Positions 1-7,461 of a DNA stretch of 63,261 bases are shown here, one piece after another (position 1 is the first letter of the stretch; each line of letters starts with the position of its first letter). The notes beneath the pieces were generated by a model that made no database searches, had not been told where the DNA came from, and saw only the letters and a list, made by a program, of their open reading frames with translations. This stretch comes from Albidovulum sp. (GTDB lineage: Bacteria > Pseudomonadota > Alphaproteobacteria > Rhodobacterales > Rhodobacteraceae). The stretch is from NCBI GenBank assembly GCA_015491895.1, contig WFVA01000006.1, forward strand, positions 1 to 63,261, given 5' to 3'. The translations under genes were made by a program, and so were the position numbers.

Positions 1-662
1 CCCCAGCCCACGCCGCGCCCCCGTCGCGGCCTGCCCCACCGCCAGCGGGGGGATCGAAGGGGGCAAGGGCCGCGGCTCCCGGCGAATCCGGCCCTGCCGG
101 ACCCACACAACATCACATCTCCGAAACCGGCGGCAGCGGCCCCACGGCCATGGCCGCCACCGCCCCCGCGCAGACGCCCGACAGCCTTGCCGCCCGCTAT
201 CCCACCTTCGAAGACGTGATCGCCCTCATCCGCGCGATGCGCGACATGAAACTTCTGTTTGATGTGGAAAGCGGCGTCAGGCTCGTGAGCTATGCGCCCG
301 GGCGCATCGAGTTCGAGCCGGCACCGGGCGCGCCCGCCGATCTTGCCCAGAGGCTCGGGCGCCAGCTCGCGGCCTGGACAGGCGCCCGCTGGGGTGTTTC
401 GGTGGTGAGTGGCGGCGGCGGCGAAACAATCGCCGATGTAAGGGCCAGGGAAAAACAAGCCCTCAAGGCCCGCGCGATGGCCCATCCCGCAATCAAGACC
501 GTGCTGGAAACATTCCCCAATGCGGAAATCCGAAACGTGCGCACAAGGGCCGAGCTGATTGCATCGGCATCCGCCGGCGCGCTTCCCGAAGCCGGCAAGG
601 AAAGCGATGGCGAGGCGGAACGGGCCCTTGATGGCAAATGGGATCCCTTTGAAGATGGTTGA
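1..662 (+). CDS. dnaX: DNA polymerase III subunit gamma/tau, C-terminal part (cut by window start)
   Basis: The frame is open from the first bases (codons in phase with position 3) to a TGA at 660-662, so only the tail of a longer gene is present. The first 45-50 codons are a Pro/Ala/Gly-rich linker. They are followed by a tau C-terminal-like domain (YPTFEDVIALIRAMRD, then LAQRLGRQLAAWTGARW) and the terminal acidic/aromatic motif KWDPFEDG typical of alphaproteobacterial DnaX. The AAA+ clamp-loader part lies outside the window. An internal ATG at 150 is not the true start. The call is supported by ybaB and recR following in the classic dnaX-ybaB-recR order. Role by family: the tau tail couples the clamp loader to polymerase and helicase. 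Confidence 0.85.
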   Translation, partial: PAHAAPPSRPAPPPAGGSKGARAAAPGESGPAGPTQHHISETGGSGPTAMAATAPAQTPDSLAARYPTFEDVIALIRAMRDMKLLFDVESGVRLVSYAPGRIEFEPAPGAPADLAQRLGRQLAAWTGARWGVSVVSGGGGETIADVRAREKQALKARAMAHPAIKTVLETFPNAEIRNVRTRAELIASASAGALPEAGKESDGEAERALDGKWDPFEDG

Positions 663-692
663 GGCCTCTCCGCCGGGCACGCCGGAGGGGCC
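663..692 (+). other. Strong hairpin between dnaX and ybaB
   Basis: Immediately after the dnaX stop, GGCCTCTCCG (663-672) can pair with CGGAGGGGCC (683-692), ten pairs with one G-U and a ten-base loop. No T-run follows, so it is not a canonical intrinsic terminator. It may attenuate transcription or protect the dnaX mRNA end. Confidence 0.4.
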
Positions 693-767
693 ATGCCGAG
701 GCCTCCCTTGTGCCCCGGCGGCAGCGCGCGTATTTATGAGCCGATATGGTAACAGGAGTTTGGCGAA

Positions 768-1112
768 ATGCTGAAAGGTTTGGGCGGGCTTGGCGACATG
801 GCCAAGATGATGAAGGCCGCCAGGGAAATGCAGGAAAGGATGGCCGCGCTCCAGGAAGAGCTCGAGCGGATCACCGTCACCGGCGAATCCGGGGCCGGGC
901 TGGTGCGGGCCACGGCCACGGCAAAGGGCGTGCTGACCGGCCTCGAGATCGATCCTTCCATCTTCAACCCGGATGAAAAGGAGGTCGTGGAAGATCTGAT
1001 CCTGGCGGCTATCAAGGATGCGCAGGCCCGCGCCCAGGAGCGCCACCGCGAAGAGGTGCGCAAGATCACCGAAAGCATGGGCCTGCCGCCCGACATGGAA
1101 CTCCCGATCTAG
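768..1112 (+). CDS. ybaB: YbaB/EbfC family nucleoid-associated protein
   Basis: This 114-residue protein has the usual YbaB length and layout: an N-terminal Met/Lys-rich helix (MAKMMKAAREMQERM, residues ~8-22), a central beta core with the family GLEIDPSIF-like segment, and a C-terminal helix rich in Arg/Glu. The family forms tweezer-shaped dimers that bind DNA and associate with the nucleoid. An AGGAG motif lies about nine bases before the ATG. It sits 105 bases after dnaX and four bases before the next membrane-protein gene, in the conserved dnaX-ybaB-recR order that links it to replication and repair. Confidence 0.93.
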   Translation: MLKGLGGLGDMAKMMKAAREMQERMAALQEELERITVTGESGAGLVRATATAKGVLTGLEIDPSIFNPDEKEVVEDLILAAIKDAQARAQERHREEVRKITESMGLPPDMELPI

Positions 1113-1115
1113 GCC

Positions 1116-1493
1116 ATGTGGATGCTGGACTATGGCCCAGAACAGGCGAGCAGGCTGCCGCTCACGCCTGAAAATGCACGCATCATAGTGGCGCGTGCGC
1201 GCCAGGCCATCATCCTGCGCATCCCGCTCTCGCTTGCCAGTGCCGGCGTCTTCCTGATCCTCGCCATGCGCAGCCAGGGGATCGTGGTGATGGTCTGGCA
1301 CTTCTTCTTTGCGCTCTCTCTGGTGGCCGTGGGGCTCTCCGTCTTTTCCCTCATCCGCCATGTGCAAACCCTGCGCCGGCTGCCCGGTGATCTCGAGAAG
1401 GCGATCGCGCTCGGCATCCCAGCGCGGCGTTTCTGGGAAGAGCATGCCGGCCTGTTTCCGTTCAGGCTTTCCGGCGGCTCGAAAAACGAATGA
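1116..1493 (+). CDS. Small two-helix membrane protein of unknown function
   Basis: I do not recognise this 125-residue protein. It has a polar N-terminus, two adjacent hydrophobic segments (residues ~34-52 and ~55-78) forming a probable hairpin in the inner membrane, and a basic C-terminal tail. It is inserted between ybaB and recR: it starts four bases after the ybaB stop, and its own stop overlaps the recR start in an ATGA arrangement. It is therefore co-transcribed and probably translationally coupled. Codon use matches the neighbours, so it is a real gene; nothing in the sequence says what it does. Confidence 0.75.
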   Translation: MWMLDYGPEQASRLPLTPENARIIVARARQAIILRIPLSLASAGVFLILAMRSQGIVVMVWHFFFALSLVAVGLSVFSLIRHVQTLRRLPGDLEKAIALGIPARRFWEEHAGLFPFRLSGGSKNE

Positions 1494-2089
1494 AGAATTC
1501 CCCCGACGATCTCGAAACCCTGATCGAGCTGATGGCGCGCCTCCCCGGGCTTGGCCCCCGCTCGGCCCGCCGCGCGGTGCTGAAGATGGTGCAGAAACGC
1601 GCGCTCCTGCTCGCCCCCCTCGCCGAAGCCATGCAGGCCGTGGCCGAAAGCGCGCGGGAATGCCTGACATGCGGCAACATCTCCACCGCCGAAACCTGCC
1701 CCATCTGCGCCGATCCGCGCAGGGCCACGGGCGAGATCTGCGTTGTCGAGGATGTGGCCGATCTCTGGGCCATGGAACGCAGCCTTGCCTTCGGGGGGCG
1801 CTATCACGTGCTTGGCGGCACATTGAGCGCCCTTGATGCGGTGGGCCCGGAGGATCTGCGCATTCCCCGCCTGCTGGAGCGCATCCGCGAAGAAGGGATC
1901 AGCGAGGTGATTCTTGCGCTCAATGCCACCGTGGAGGGCCAGACGACAGCCCATTACATCGCCGAGAGCCTCGAAGGGCGCGGCGTGAAGATCACTTCCC
2001 TTGCCCAGGGCGTGCCGATCGGGGGCGAGCTCGATTATCTCGATGACGGCACGATCACCGCCGCCCTGCGCGCCCGCAAGAGCCTCTGA
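1490..2089 (+). CDS. recR: Recombination mediator protein RecR
   Basis: The protein is 199 residues, the normal RecR length. It shows the N-terminal helix-hairpin-helix region ([14 protein letters not shown], residues ~17-30), the four-cysteine zinc motif [16 protein letters not shown] (~60-75), and a Toprim domain beginning [14 protein letters not shown]. RecR works with RecO to load RecA at SSB-coated gaps; recO is also in this window at about 37.4-38.1 kb. The ATG overlaps the TGA of the upstream membrane-protein gene by four bases. The gene ends three bases from the convergent gene on the other strand. Confidence 0.96.
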   Translation: MKNSPDDLETLIELMARLPGLGPRSARRAVLKMVQKRALLLAPLAEAMQAVAESARECLTCGNISTAETCPICADPRRATGEICVVEDVADLWAMERSLAFGGRYHVLGGTLSALDAVGPEDLRIPRLLERIREEGISEVILALNATVEGQTTAHYIAESLEGRGVKITSLAQGVPIGGELDYLDDGTITAALRARKSL

Positions 2090-2092
2090 AGC

Positions 2093-2407
2093 TCAGCGCC
2101 CGAGGCGCTCCTTCACATCGCGGGCGAAATCCTCGTAGCGGCGCAGGGATTTCACATCCACCTCTACATGATGGCCCATCTTCTGCATGATCGGCAGATC
2201 GAAAAGGATCTGATCCAGCATGTCGGGAGATTCGACATCAACGATCGCTAGCACCTTGCGCTCGCCGACCACCTTCCACAGATCGACAACGATCCCCGCC
2301 TTCTTCGCACCAAGGGCCGCATCAGCCTCCTCGGCCCAGACCTCGAAAAGCCCCTTCTGGCCCATCTGGCCATCGTAATTCACCGTGAAATCGAGCTTGT
2401 AGAGCAT
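2093..2407 (-). CDS. Muconolactone Delta-isomerase-like small protein
   Basis: This 104-residue protein resembles the muconolactone isomerase (CatC) family: a ferredoxin-like small domain with an N-terminal beta strand (LYKLDFTVNYD), the VDLWKVVGERKVLAIVDVES core and the DLPIMQKMGHHVEVDV segment matching the family's LP(I/L)..Y/H..V pattern. No other beta-ketoadipate pathway genes are nearby, so a role in muconolactone isomerisation is unlikely to be its job here; a generic oligomeric isomerase-fold protein is as likely. It converges on recR with three bases between, and lies downstream of the glyoxalase gene on the same strand. Confidence 0.65.
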   Translation of the reverse strand: MLYKLDFTVNYDGQMGQKGLFEVWAEEADAALGAKKAGIVVDLWKVVGERKVLAIVDVESPDMLDQILFDLPIMQKMGHHVEVDVKSLRRYEDFARDVKERLGR

Positions 2408-2443
2408 CCTTTTTCTCCCGTTCTGCCGGCTTCAATGATAATT

Positions 2444-2839
2444 TCAATGATAGCGCCCGTGGCGCTGGAGCACTTCGATCTGGTAACCGTCTGGATCCTG
2501 CACGAAGAAAAAACGCGCCAGAAGGGCGCCATCGCGCTCGAATTCCACGATCTTGCGTGGCGCCAGCCCCTCGGCTTCGAAACGCGCGTGCTCGGCATCG
2601 AGATCGGCAACGCTGAAGGCGATATGGCCATAGCCATCGCCCAGATCGTAGGGCTCGCTGCGGCCCTTGTTGATCGTCAGCTCCAGCTCGAAGTCGGATT
2701 CGCCGTTTCGAAGATAGATCAGCACGAAATCATCGAATTCGAGCCGATCCGCCACTTCGAGCCCGAAGGCCTTCTTGTAGAAGGCAACCGAACGCGCCTC
2801 ATCAAGAACCCGGATCATCATGTGAATGGCCCTGGCCAT
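2444..2839 (-). CDS. gloA: Lactoylglutathione lyase (glyoxalase I), VOC superfamily
   Basis: At 131 residues this matches bacterial glyoxalase I in length. All four expected metal ligands are visible at the usual spacing: His6, Glu53 (in ELELT), His72 (in GYGHIAF) and Glu122 (in DPDGYQIEV). Family role: isomerising the methylglyoxal-glutathione hemithioacetal to S-lactoylglutathione in the cytoplasm. The start at 2839 is chosen because AGGAGG lies seven bases upstream; an in-frame extension to 2950 would add 37 atypical residues and run into the terminator at 2931-2960. A 36-base gap separates it from the downstream CatC-like gene. Confidence 0.85.
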   Translation of the reverse strand: MARAIHMMIRVLDEARSVAFYKKAFGLEVADRLEFDDFVLIYLRNGESDFELELTINKGRSEPYDLGDGYGHIAFSVADLDAEHARFEAEGLAPRKIVEFERDGALLARFFFVQDPDGYQIEVLQRHGRYH

Positions 2840-2930
2840 CGGGAATCCTCCTGTTGTCCTGCGCTTCCCTGCACTGCCCTCATAGCACGAAATTGCCCGG
2901 CCCGGCACCCGATTGCTCATGCGTGAAATG

Positions 2931-2960
2931 AAAAACCCCGGCGCAGTCATGCACCGGGGT
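2931..2960 (-). terminator. Intrinsic terminator of the trcR-like gene
   Basis: On the minus strand ACCCCGG (2960-2954) and CCGGGGT (2941-2935) form a seven-pair stem with a 12-base loop, followed directly by a T-run (the AAAAA at 2931-2935 on the plus strand). It lies 27 bases after the stop of the DUF1013 regulator and before the glyoxalase gene, so those two genes are probably separate units. Confidence 0.75.
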
Positions 2961-2986
2961 CTGGATTGCCAGAGCCACGCGCGGGC

Positions 2987-3745
2987 TTACTTTTCCTGCT
3001 CTTCCTCTTCGCCATCGTCTTTGCTCTCGGGCAGATTGAAGAGGCTGTCCGCATCGGGGAAGCCCTCCTCGCCAGCCGCCTCCGGCTCATCGGACAGGCT
3101 GAAGGTTTCAAGGCCGCTGATCGCCGTCGGGATCTTGGGCTCCGGCTCCATGCCAAGCGATTGCTCCGTGCTGACGAGCTTGCGCCGTTCTTCATCGCTC
3201 ATCACCCCGCCCTCCTTGGCCTTGCGCGCATTGGCCTTCTGCACGGCCGCATCAAGCTCGCTTTGCTTGCAAAGGCCGAGCGCAACGGGATCGATCGGCT
3301 GGAGATTGGCGATATTCCAGTGCGTGCGCTCGCGGATGGACTGGATCGTGGGCTTGGTGGTGCCGATCAGCCTGGAGATCTGGCCATCCGTCAGCTCGGG
3401 ATGGAACTTCACCAGCCAGAGGATCGCGGCAGGGCGATCCTGCCGCTTGGAGAGCGGCGTATAGCGCGGACCGCGGCGCTTTTCCTCACCCACCGCAGCC
3501 GGATTGAACTTGAGCTTGAGCTTGTGGGCCGGATCCTTCTCGCCCTTCTCGATCTCTTCCTGCGTGAGCTGATTGTTGGCAATGGGATCGAAACCCTTCA
3601 CGCCCGCAGCCACATCGCCATCGGCAATCCCCTGAACCTCAAGCTCGTGCAGCCCGCAGAAATCAGCGATCTGCTTGAATGTGAGCGTGGTATTCTCCAC
3701 GAGCCACACGGCCGTGGCCTTGGGCATCAGCGGTTTGTCAGCCAT
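2987..3745 (-). CDS. trcR: TrcR-like cell-cycle transcriptional regulator (DUF1013)
   Basis: This 252-residue protein has the DUF1013 signature: LMPKATAVWLVENTTLTF at residues ~6-23, a helix-turn-helix-like FKQIADFCGLHELEVQGIAD, and a second HTH-like segment DGQISRLIGTTKPTIQSIRER (~118-138). The family is specific to Alphaproteobacteria and is annotated as the TrcR cell-cycle regulator. The C-terminus is acidic and disordered, ending in an EEEEQEK-type tail. It stands alone: a terminator follows it, and the RNase T2 gene diverges upstream. The start is the conserved MADKPLMPKA; upstream bases contain a GGAGAAAGA ribosome-binding stretch. Confidence 0.85.
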   Translation of the reverse strand: MADKPLMPKATAVWLVENTTLTFKQIADFCGLHELEVQGIADGDVAAGVKGFDPIANNQLTQEEIEKGEKDPAHKLKLKFNPAAVGEEKRRGPRYTPLSKRQDRPAAILWLVKFHPELTDGQISRLIGTTKPTIQSIRERTHWNIANLQPIDPVALGLCKQSELDAAVQKANARKAKEGGVMSDEERRKLVSTEQSLGMEPEPKIPTAISGLETFSLSDEPEAAGEEGFPDADSLFNLPESKDDGEEEEQEK

Positions 3746-3822
3746 CGTCTTTCTCCTTCGGTACCGATCCCGACAATGCTTCTCCCTGCCCCGCAGGGCT
3801 GCCCGGTCGGGGCGGGTTCTCG

Positions 3823-3850
3823 TTGTCGGGGAACTTGCAGGCTATATAGT
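3823..3850 (+). promoter_or_regulatory. Putative sigma70-type promoter of the RNase T2 gene
   Basis: TTGTCG (3823-3828) and TATAGT (3845-3850) are separated by 16 bases and lie about 28 bases upstream of the RNase T2 start codon. The matches are good for a GC-rich genome, but this is pattern reading only. Confidence 0.4.
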
Positions 3851-3877
3851 GGCCCCGCGAGAAAGAGGAAAGAGAAA

Positions 3878-4516
3878 ATGCACATGCTGCGCCTGATCCT
3901 GCTGATCCTGTTCATTCCCGCGGCCGCGCTGGCCAAGGGGGAGAAAGGCGGCGATTTCGATTACTACGTTCTGTCGCTCAGCTGGTCGCCCAGCTGGTGC
4001 GCGCTCGAGGGCCGAGCCCGGAACGCGCGGCAATGCACAAGCGGTAGCGGGTTTGGCTGGGTGCTGCACGGGCTCTGGCCACAGTATGAAAACGGCTGGC
4101 CGAGCTACTGCCTGACAGGCGCGCGAGATCCCTCACGCCGTGAAACCCGCGCCATGGCCGATATCATGGGCTCTTCGGGCGCTGCCTGGCATCAATGGAA
4201 GAAACACGGCCGCTGCTCGGGCCTGCCGGCGCAGGAATATTTCGCCAAGGCGCGCGCGGCCTATGCGGCCATCAGGCGCCCCGAGATCCTGCGCAAGCTG
4301 CGCCACCCGGTGCGCCTGCCGGCCTCCGTGATCGAAGAGGCCTTTCTTGAGGCGAACCCGGATCTCGAGCCCGACATGATCACGATCACCTGCAGGGAAG
4401 GCCGGATTCAGGAGGCGCGCATCTGTCTCACAAAGGATCTCGAAGCGCGCCGCTGCGGGACAGATGTGATCCGGGATTGCAGGCTGGAGAACGCCCTTCT
4501 GGCGCCGATCCGTTAA
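3878..4516 (+). CDS. Secreted ribonuclease T2 family protein
   Basis: The 212-residue product begins with a signal peptide (MHMLRLILLILFIPAAALA) and carries both T2 active-site blocks: CAS I as HGLWPQY (His64) and CAS II as WHQWKKHGRCSG (His105, His110). The family cleaves RNA to 3'-phosphates via 2',3'-cyclic intermediates in the periplasm or outside the cell. CAS II normally reads HEWxKHG; here the acidic residue is replaced by Gln106, which could lower or alter activity. Multiple cysteines fit a disulfide-bonded exported enzyme. The reading frame stays open far upstream, but the start with AGAGGAAAG spacing and the signal peptide is at 3878. Confidence 0.88.
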   Translation: MHMLRLILLILFIPAAALAKGEKGGDFDYYVLSLSWSPSWCALEGRARNARQCTSGSGFGWVLHGLWPQYENGWPSYCLTGARDPSRRETRAMADIMGSSGAAWHQWKKHGRCSGLPAQEYFAKARAAYAAIRRPEILRKLRHPVRLPASVIEEAFLEANPDLEPDMITITCREGRIQEARICLTKDLEARRCGTDVIRDCRLENALLAPIR

Positions 4517-4645
4517 TGTCAGAAGCCCGGAAAACCGCATAACGCGAAGGTGATGGGGGCGAAATTGCTGAAAAGTGTTTCCGTTTTCTTGCAGCAGGCG
4601 CGCATATGAAAAAGCTCCGCTCGTGCCCGGGAGCCCTGTTCAATA

Positions 4646-4674
4646 CGCCTGACCGGCTGTGAACAGATCAGGCG
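4646..4674. other. Hairpin downstream of the STAS-like gene
   Basis: CGCCTGA (4646-4652) pairs with TCAGGCG (4668-4674) around a 15-base loop in the 186-base gap between the convergent RNase T2 and STAS-like genes. There is no T-run, so it is at best a weak terminator. The rest of the gap (4517-4702) shows nothing recognisable. Confidence 0.3.
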
Positions 4675-4702
4675 AGGAGCGAATCTGGCAATCGGGCTTG
4701 CT

Positions 4703-5203
4703 TCAGGCCGGCGGGAATTTCTCTTCTTCCTCCAGCACCGGCGGGATCATGTCTTCCAGCGGCGGGATCTTGTGATCGGCGGCCACGGGTATCGCATCGC
4801 CTTCCGGCTCGGGGCGGTTTTCGCAGATCCAGCGCTCCGCCTCTTCCAGTTCGGACCGGCTGAAAAGCCGCACGCGCCCCCGCAGCAGCGGCGCGAACAG
4901 CTTGACCCCGAGGCGGATCCATTCGACATCGGTAACAACAGCAATGCGCGCGAAATCGGCCAGATGCAGGAGGCCGAGCCTTGCATCATCCCAGGCAGCC
5001 CCGGCGGTGAACCCCTTGAAATCCTCGCCGATCACATAGAGCAGCTTGACCTTGCCTTCCCGTTCGATACGCTCTTCCACGAGAGGAATCAGCGTTTTCT
5101 CATAGGCCTCGCGATCGATCAGGCCATGCGCCCTGATGGCCACCACATCGGCGGGGAAGCCCTCGAGGATCTCGAACCGGCCCTTCTCTGACTGCGCGCT
5201 CAT
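4703..5203 (-). CDS. STAS/SEC14-like (SpoIIAA-like) domain protein
   Basis: Read from the start with a good AAAGGA site eight bases upstream (MSAQSEKGRFEILEGFPADV), the protein has 166 residues. The pattern VVAIRAHGLIDREAYEKTLIPLVEERIEREGKVKLLYVIGEDFKGFTAGAAWDD is typical of SpoIIAA-like (DUF3478) single-domain STAS proteins, here residues ~12-105. The C-terminal ~45 residues are Pro/Glu-rich and probably disordered. The family has been linked to lipid or small hydrophobic ligand binding, but no substrate can be inferred. An in-frame TTG start at 5242 is possible but less likely. A dispersed repeat copy (5300-5336) lies upstream. Confidence 0.7.
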   Translation of the reverse strand: MSAQSEKGRFEILEGFPADVVAIRAHGLIDREAYEKTLIPLVEERIEREGKVKLLYVIGEDFKGFTAGAAWDDARLGLLHLADFARIAVVTDVEWIRLGVKLFAPLLRGRVRLFSRSELEEAERWICENRPEPEGDAIPVAADHKIPPLEDMIPPVLEEEEKFPPA

Positions 5204-5299
5204 GGCGGTATCCTTTTCTGCGTTTGAGAAATGCTGCTGCAACTGATATGAAAATCCGGCATCCGGATTTCAAGCTGGCGGGGCTTGTGGCACGCAACG

Positions 5300-5336
5300 G
5301 ATGCCTCCGGCGGGGATATTTGTGGACCAGTGATGG
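5300..5336 (+). repeat. Dispersed intergenic repeat, copy 1
   Basis: This copy contains the 20-base core GCCTCCGGCGGGGATATTTG followed three bases later by GACCAGTGAT. The same two blocks occur at 22986-23025 (inverted) and 26995-27034. This copy lies ten bases beyond the stop of the quinone oxidoreductase gene and antisense to it. Confidence 0.85.
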
Positions 5337-5345
5337 GGCGCGGGT

Positions 5346-6347
5346 TCAGAAGACCCGCAGCACGATCTTGCCGATGTGTTCGCCCGCTTCCATGCGGCTG
5401 TGGGCTTTCGCCGCTTCCTCGAGGCGATATTCGCGATCGATCACCGGCGCGACACGGCCCTTTCCCAGAAGCGGCCAGACATTATCGAGAAGTTCTTCTG
5501 CAATGCGCACCTTGGCCAGATCGGATTGCGGGCGCAGCGTGCTGCCGGTGATCGTCAGGCGGCGCATCATCAGGGGGGCGAAATTGATCTCGGCCTTCGG
5601 GCCCTCGAGGAAAGCGATCTGCACGAGGCGGCCATCATCGGCGAGGGATTTCAGATTGCGCCTGATGTAATCGCCGCCGACCATATCGAGGATAACATCG
5701 GCGCCGCCCTCGGGGAGCAGCACTTCGGTGAAATCCTCCTCGCGGTAGTTGATCGCGCGCTCCGCGCCGAGAGCCTCGCACACCCGGCATTTGCGGGGCG
5801 TGCCGGCGGTGGCAAACACGCGCGCGCCGAAGGCTCGGGCAAGCTGGATGGCGGTGGTGCCGATCCCCGAACTGCCGCCGTGAACGAGAAAACGCTCGCC
5901 GGCGCGCAGCCCGGCACGCATGAATACATTGGACCATACGGTGAAGAAGGTTTCCGGCAGGCAGGCCGTTTCGCGAAGCCCGAGCCCCTCGGGCACGGGC
6001 AGGGCGTGATCGGCCTTGCAGGTGGCGTATTCGGCATATCCCCCACCCGGCAGGAGAGCGCAGACCTGATCGCCAACGCGCCAGCGGTGCACCCCTTCCC
6101 CGATCGCCACGATCTCGCCCGCGCCCTCGAGCCCAGGGATCGGGCTTGCACCCCTCGGGGGAGCGTATTTTCCCGCCCGTTGCAGCGCATCGGGGCGGTT
6201 GACCCCGGCATATGCCAGGCGAATCAGGATTTCGCCATATCCGGGGCGGGGCAGGGGCATGCGCACCGGCACAAGCACATCCGGGCCGCCGGGCGCGCTG
6301 ATCTCGATGGCAATCATGTCATCCGGGAGCGCCTGGCTCGCGATCAT
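5346..6347 (-). CDS. NAD(P)H-quinone oxidoreductase, zinc-free MDR family (PIG3-like)
   Basis: The 333-residue protein is a medium-chain dehydrogenase/reductase without structural or catalytic zinc cysteines, as in quinone oxidoreductases. It has an N-terminal GroES-like domain (YAGVNRPDALQRAGKY, LEGAGEIVAIG, residues ~45-95) and a Rossmann domain with the nucleotide motif HGGSSGIGTTAIQLA (~150-165). The C-terminal VAPVIDREYRLEEAAKAH segment is characteristic of the PIG3 subgroup. The ATG at 6347 overlaps the coq9 stop in ATGA, which argues for translational coupling and a link to quinone metabolism. An earlier start at 6371 would overlap coq9 more. Confidence 0.88.
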   Translation of the reverse strand: MIASQALPDDMIAIEISAPGGPDVLVPVRMPLPRPGYGEILIRLAYAGVNRPDALQRAGKYAPPRGASPIPGLEGAGEIVAIGEGVHRWRVGDQVCALLPGGGYAEYATCKADHALPVPEGLGLRETACLPETFFTVWSNVFMRAGLRAGERFLVHGGSSGIGTTAIQLARAFGARVFATAGTPRKCRVCEALGAERAINYREEDFTEVLLPEGGADVILDMVGGDYIRRNLKSLADDGRLVQIAFLEGPKAEINFAPLMMRRLTITGSTLRPQSDLAKVRIAEELLDNVWPLLGKGRVAPVIDREYRLEEAAKAHSRMEAGEHIGKIVLRVF

Positions 6348-7057
6348 TCGTTTTTCTCCATTTCCCGCCAATGGCCGGGAAGGTCGGCCGCCTGCGCGCT
6401 CCGGGGCGCATGGATCCGAGCCAGAAGTGCAGCCACCGGCCCTTCCAGAAACGGCTTCGCAAGGGGGCTTTCGCGCAGCTTCGCCTTCATCTTCTCAATA
6501 CGCATGACATCATCAATGCGCCGGTCGAGGAAATCCCATGTGGCTGTATTTTCCGGGCTTTCGTCTCCCAGCCAGTAGAGGAATGTGGAGGAATAGACGG
6601 CCGCCAGCGTGGCGCGCTTGGAATACCAGTTGATATCATCGGAGGTATCGCCGAGGAGCCGCCAGATCAGATCCGCAGTTTCCCAGATCAGGCGCGCGCC
6701 TTCAGGGGCATATAGGGGCAGGGCGAAATGGGCCGCGGCGCGGCGCGCGGCCTCGCAATCTCCGATCAGCTCGATGCGTTTGCGCACCAGCCCCATGATG
6801 CGATCGCGGTAACGCGCCCCGGCTGTGCCATGCGCCGTCACCCAGGCTTCGAGCGCATGATCCCCCCGTTTGTGAAAGGATGTCACGAGATCCGCGGCCC
6901 CGCGCGGGCAGCAGGCCCGGGCAAGGGCGGGATCCGTGGCGGTATCGCGGATCGCGGCGCGAAAGGCGCTTTCGCTCCAGCCGTCAAACACCACATGCGG
7001 CAGGATCGCATCAAGAAGCTCTTCCTTCAGCCGCTCCGGTGATATACCCTCGTTCAT
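6344..7057 (-). CDS. coq9: COQ9 family ubiquinone biosynthesis protein
   Basis: This 237-residue protein matches bacterial COQ9 in length and motifs: the LLDAILPHVVFDGWSESAFR N-terminus, a TetR-like helical core, and the diagnostic DLIWRLLGDTSDDINWYSKRA and LAAVYSSTFLYWLGD segments. COQ9 proteins bind lipids and assist the COQ7-type hydroxylation step of ubiquinone synthesis at the membrane. The start MNEGISPERL has AGAGGGAA seven bases upstream, preferred over an extension to 7099. It overlaps the downstream quinone oxidoreductase by four bases, and it diverges from rpsU across a 111-base promoter region. Confidence 0.9.
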   Translation of the reverse strand: MNEGISPERLKEELLDAILPHVVFDGWSESAFRAAIRDTATDPALARACCPRGAADLVTSFHKRGDHALEAWVTAHGTAGARYRDRIMGLVRKRIELIGDCEAARRAAAHFALPLYAPEGARLIWETADLIWRLLGDTSDDINWYSKRATLAAVYSSTFLYWLGDESPENTATWDFLDRRIDDVMRIEKMKAKLRESPLAKPFLEGPVAALLARIHAPRSAQAADLPGHWREMEKNE

Positions 7058-7086
7058 CTTCGCATTCCCTCTTCCCGCGCGGCCTC

Positions 7087-7114
7087 TGGACTCGCGCATT
7101 ACCCTTTGCTATAG
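7087..7114 (+). promoter_or_regulatory. Putative promoter of rpsU
   Basis: TGGACT (7087-7092) and CTATAG (7109-7114), 16 bases apart, lie about 55 bases before the rpsU start in the coq9/rpsU divergent gap. They resemble -35 and -10 elements; no experiment supports this. Confidence 0.35.
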
Positions 7115-7168
7115 GGCAGCTTCCTGCAACCTTTTGCAACTCTAACCTAGAAAGGTGGTGACAACCAC

Positions 7169-7375
7169 ATGCAGGTAAGTGTTCGTGACAACAACGTCGA
7201 TCAGGCGCTTCGTGCCCTGAAGAAAAAGCTGCAGCGCGAAGGTGTGTTTCGTGAGATGAAGCTTCGTCAGGCTTACGAAAAACCTTCCGAGAAGCGCGCA
7301 CGCCAGAAGGCCGAGGCGATCCGCCGGGCCCGCAAGCTGGCGCGCAAGAAGGCGCAGCGCGAGGGGCTTCTCTGA
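7169..7375 (+). CDS. rpsU: 30S ribosomal protein S21
   Basis: This 68-residue very basic protein begins [25 protein letters not shown], the standard S21 start, and ends in the Arg/Lys-rich [12 protein letters not shown] tail. S21 joins the 30S subunit near the anti-Shine-Dalgarno region and aids initiation. An AAAGGTGG Shine-Dalgarno stretch precedes the ATG. It is a single-gene unit: a promoter-like region lies upstream and a clear terminator 40 bases after the stop. Nothing about it is unusual. Confidence 0.97.
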   Translation: MQVSVRDNNVDQALRALKKKLQREGVFREMKLRQAYEKPSEKRARQKAEAIRRARKLARKKAQREGLL

Positions 7376-7412
7376 AGCATCCCGACACGAACGAAGGCTC
7401 AGGCCTTGAAAC

Positions 7413-7444
7413 GACCCCCGGGCATGCCTCGGGGGTTTGTTTTT
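7413..7444 (+). terminator. Intrinsic terminator of rpsU
   Basis: ACCCCCG (from 7414) pairs with CGGGGGT (to 7436) around a GGCATGCC-containing loop, followed by TTTGTTTTT. This is a textbook rho-independent terminator for rpsU. It may also act for the convergent lrp-family gene ending at 7462. Confidence 0.82.
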
Positions 7445-7461
7445 GCGGGGTTTTTCGGGCC

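Noticed and set aside
2093-2110. AGCGCC-CGA-GGCGCT hairpin as a recR terminator
   Set aside because: It lies within the coding end of the convergent CatC-like gene, has a three-base loop and no T-run.
2966-3877. Long upstream extension of the RNase T2 frame
   Set aside because: It runs antisense through the TrcR-like gene; the signal peptide, ribosome-binding site and family length place the start at 3878.
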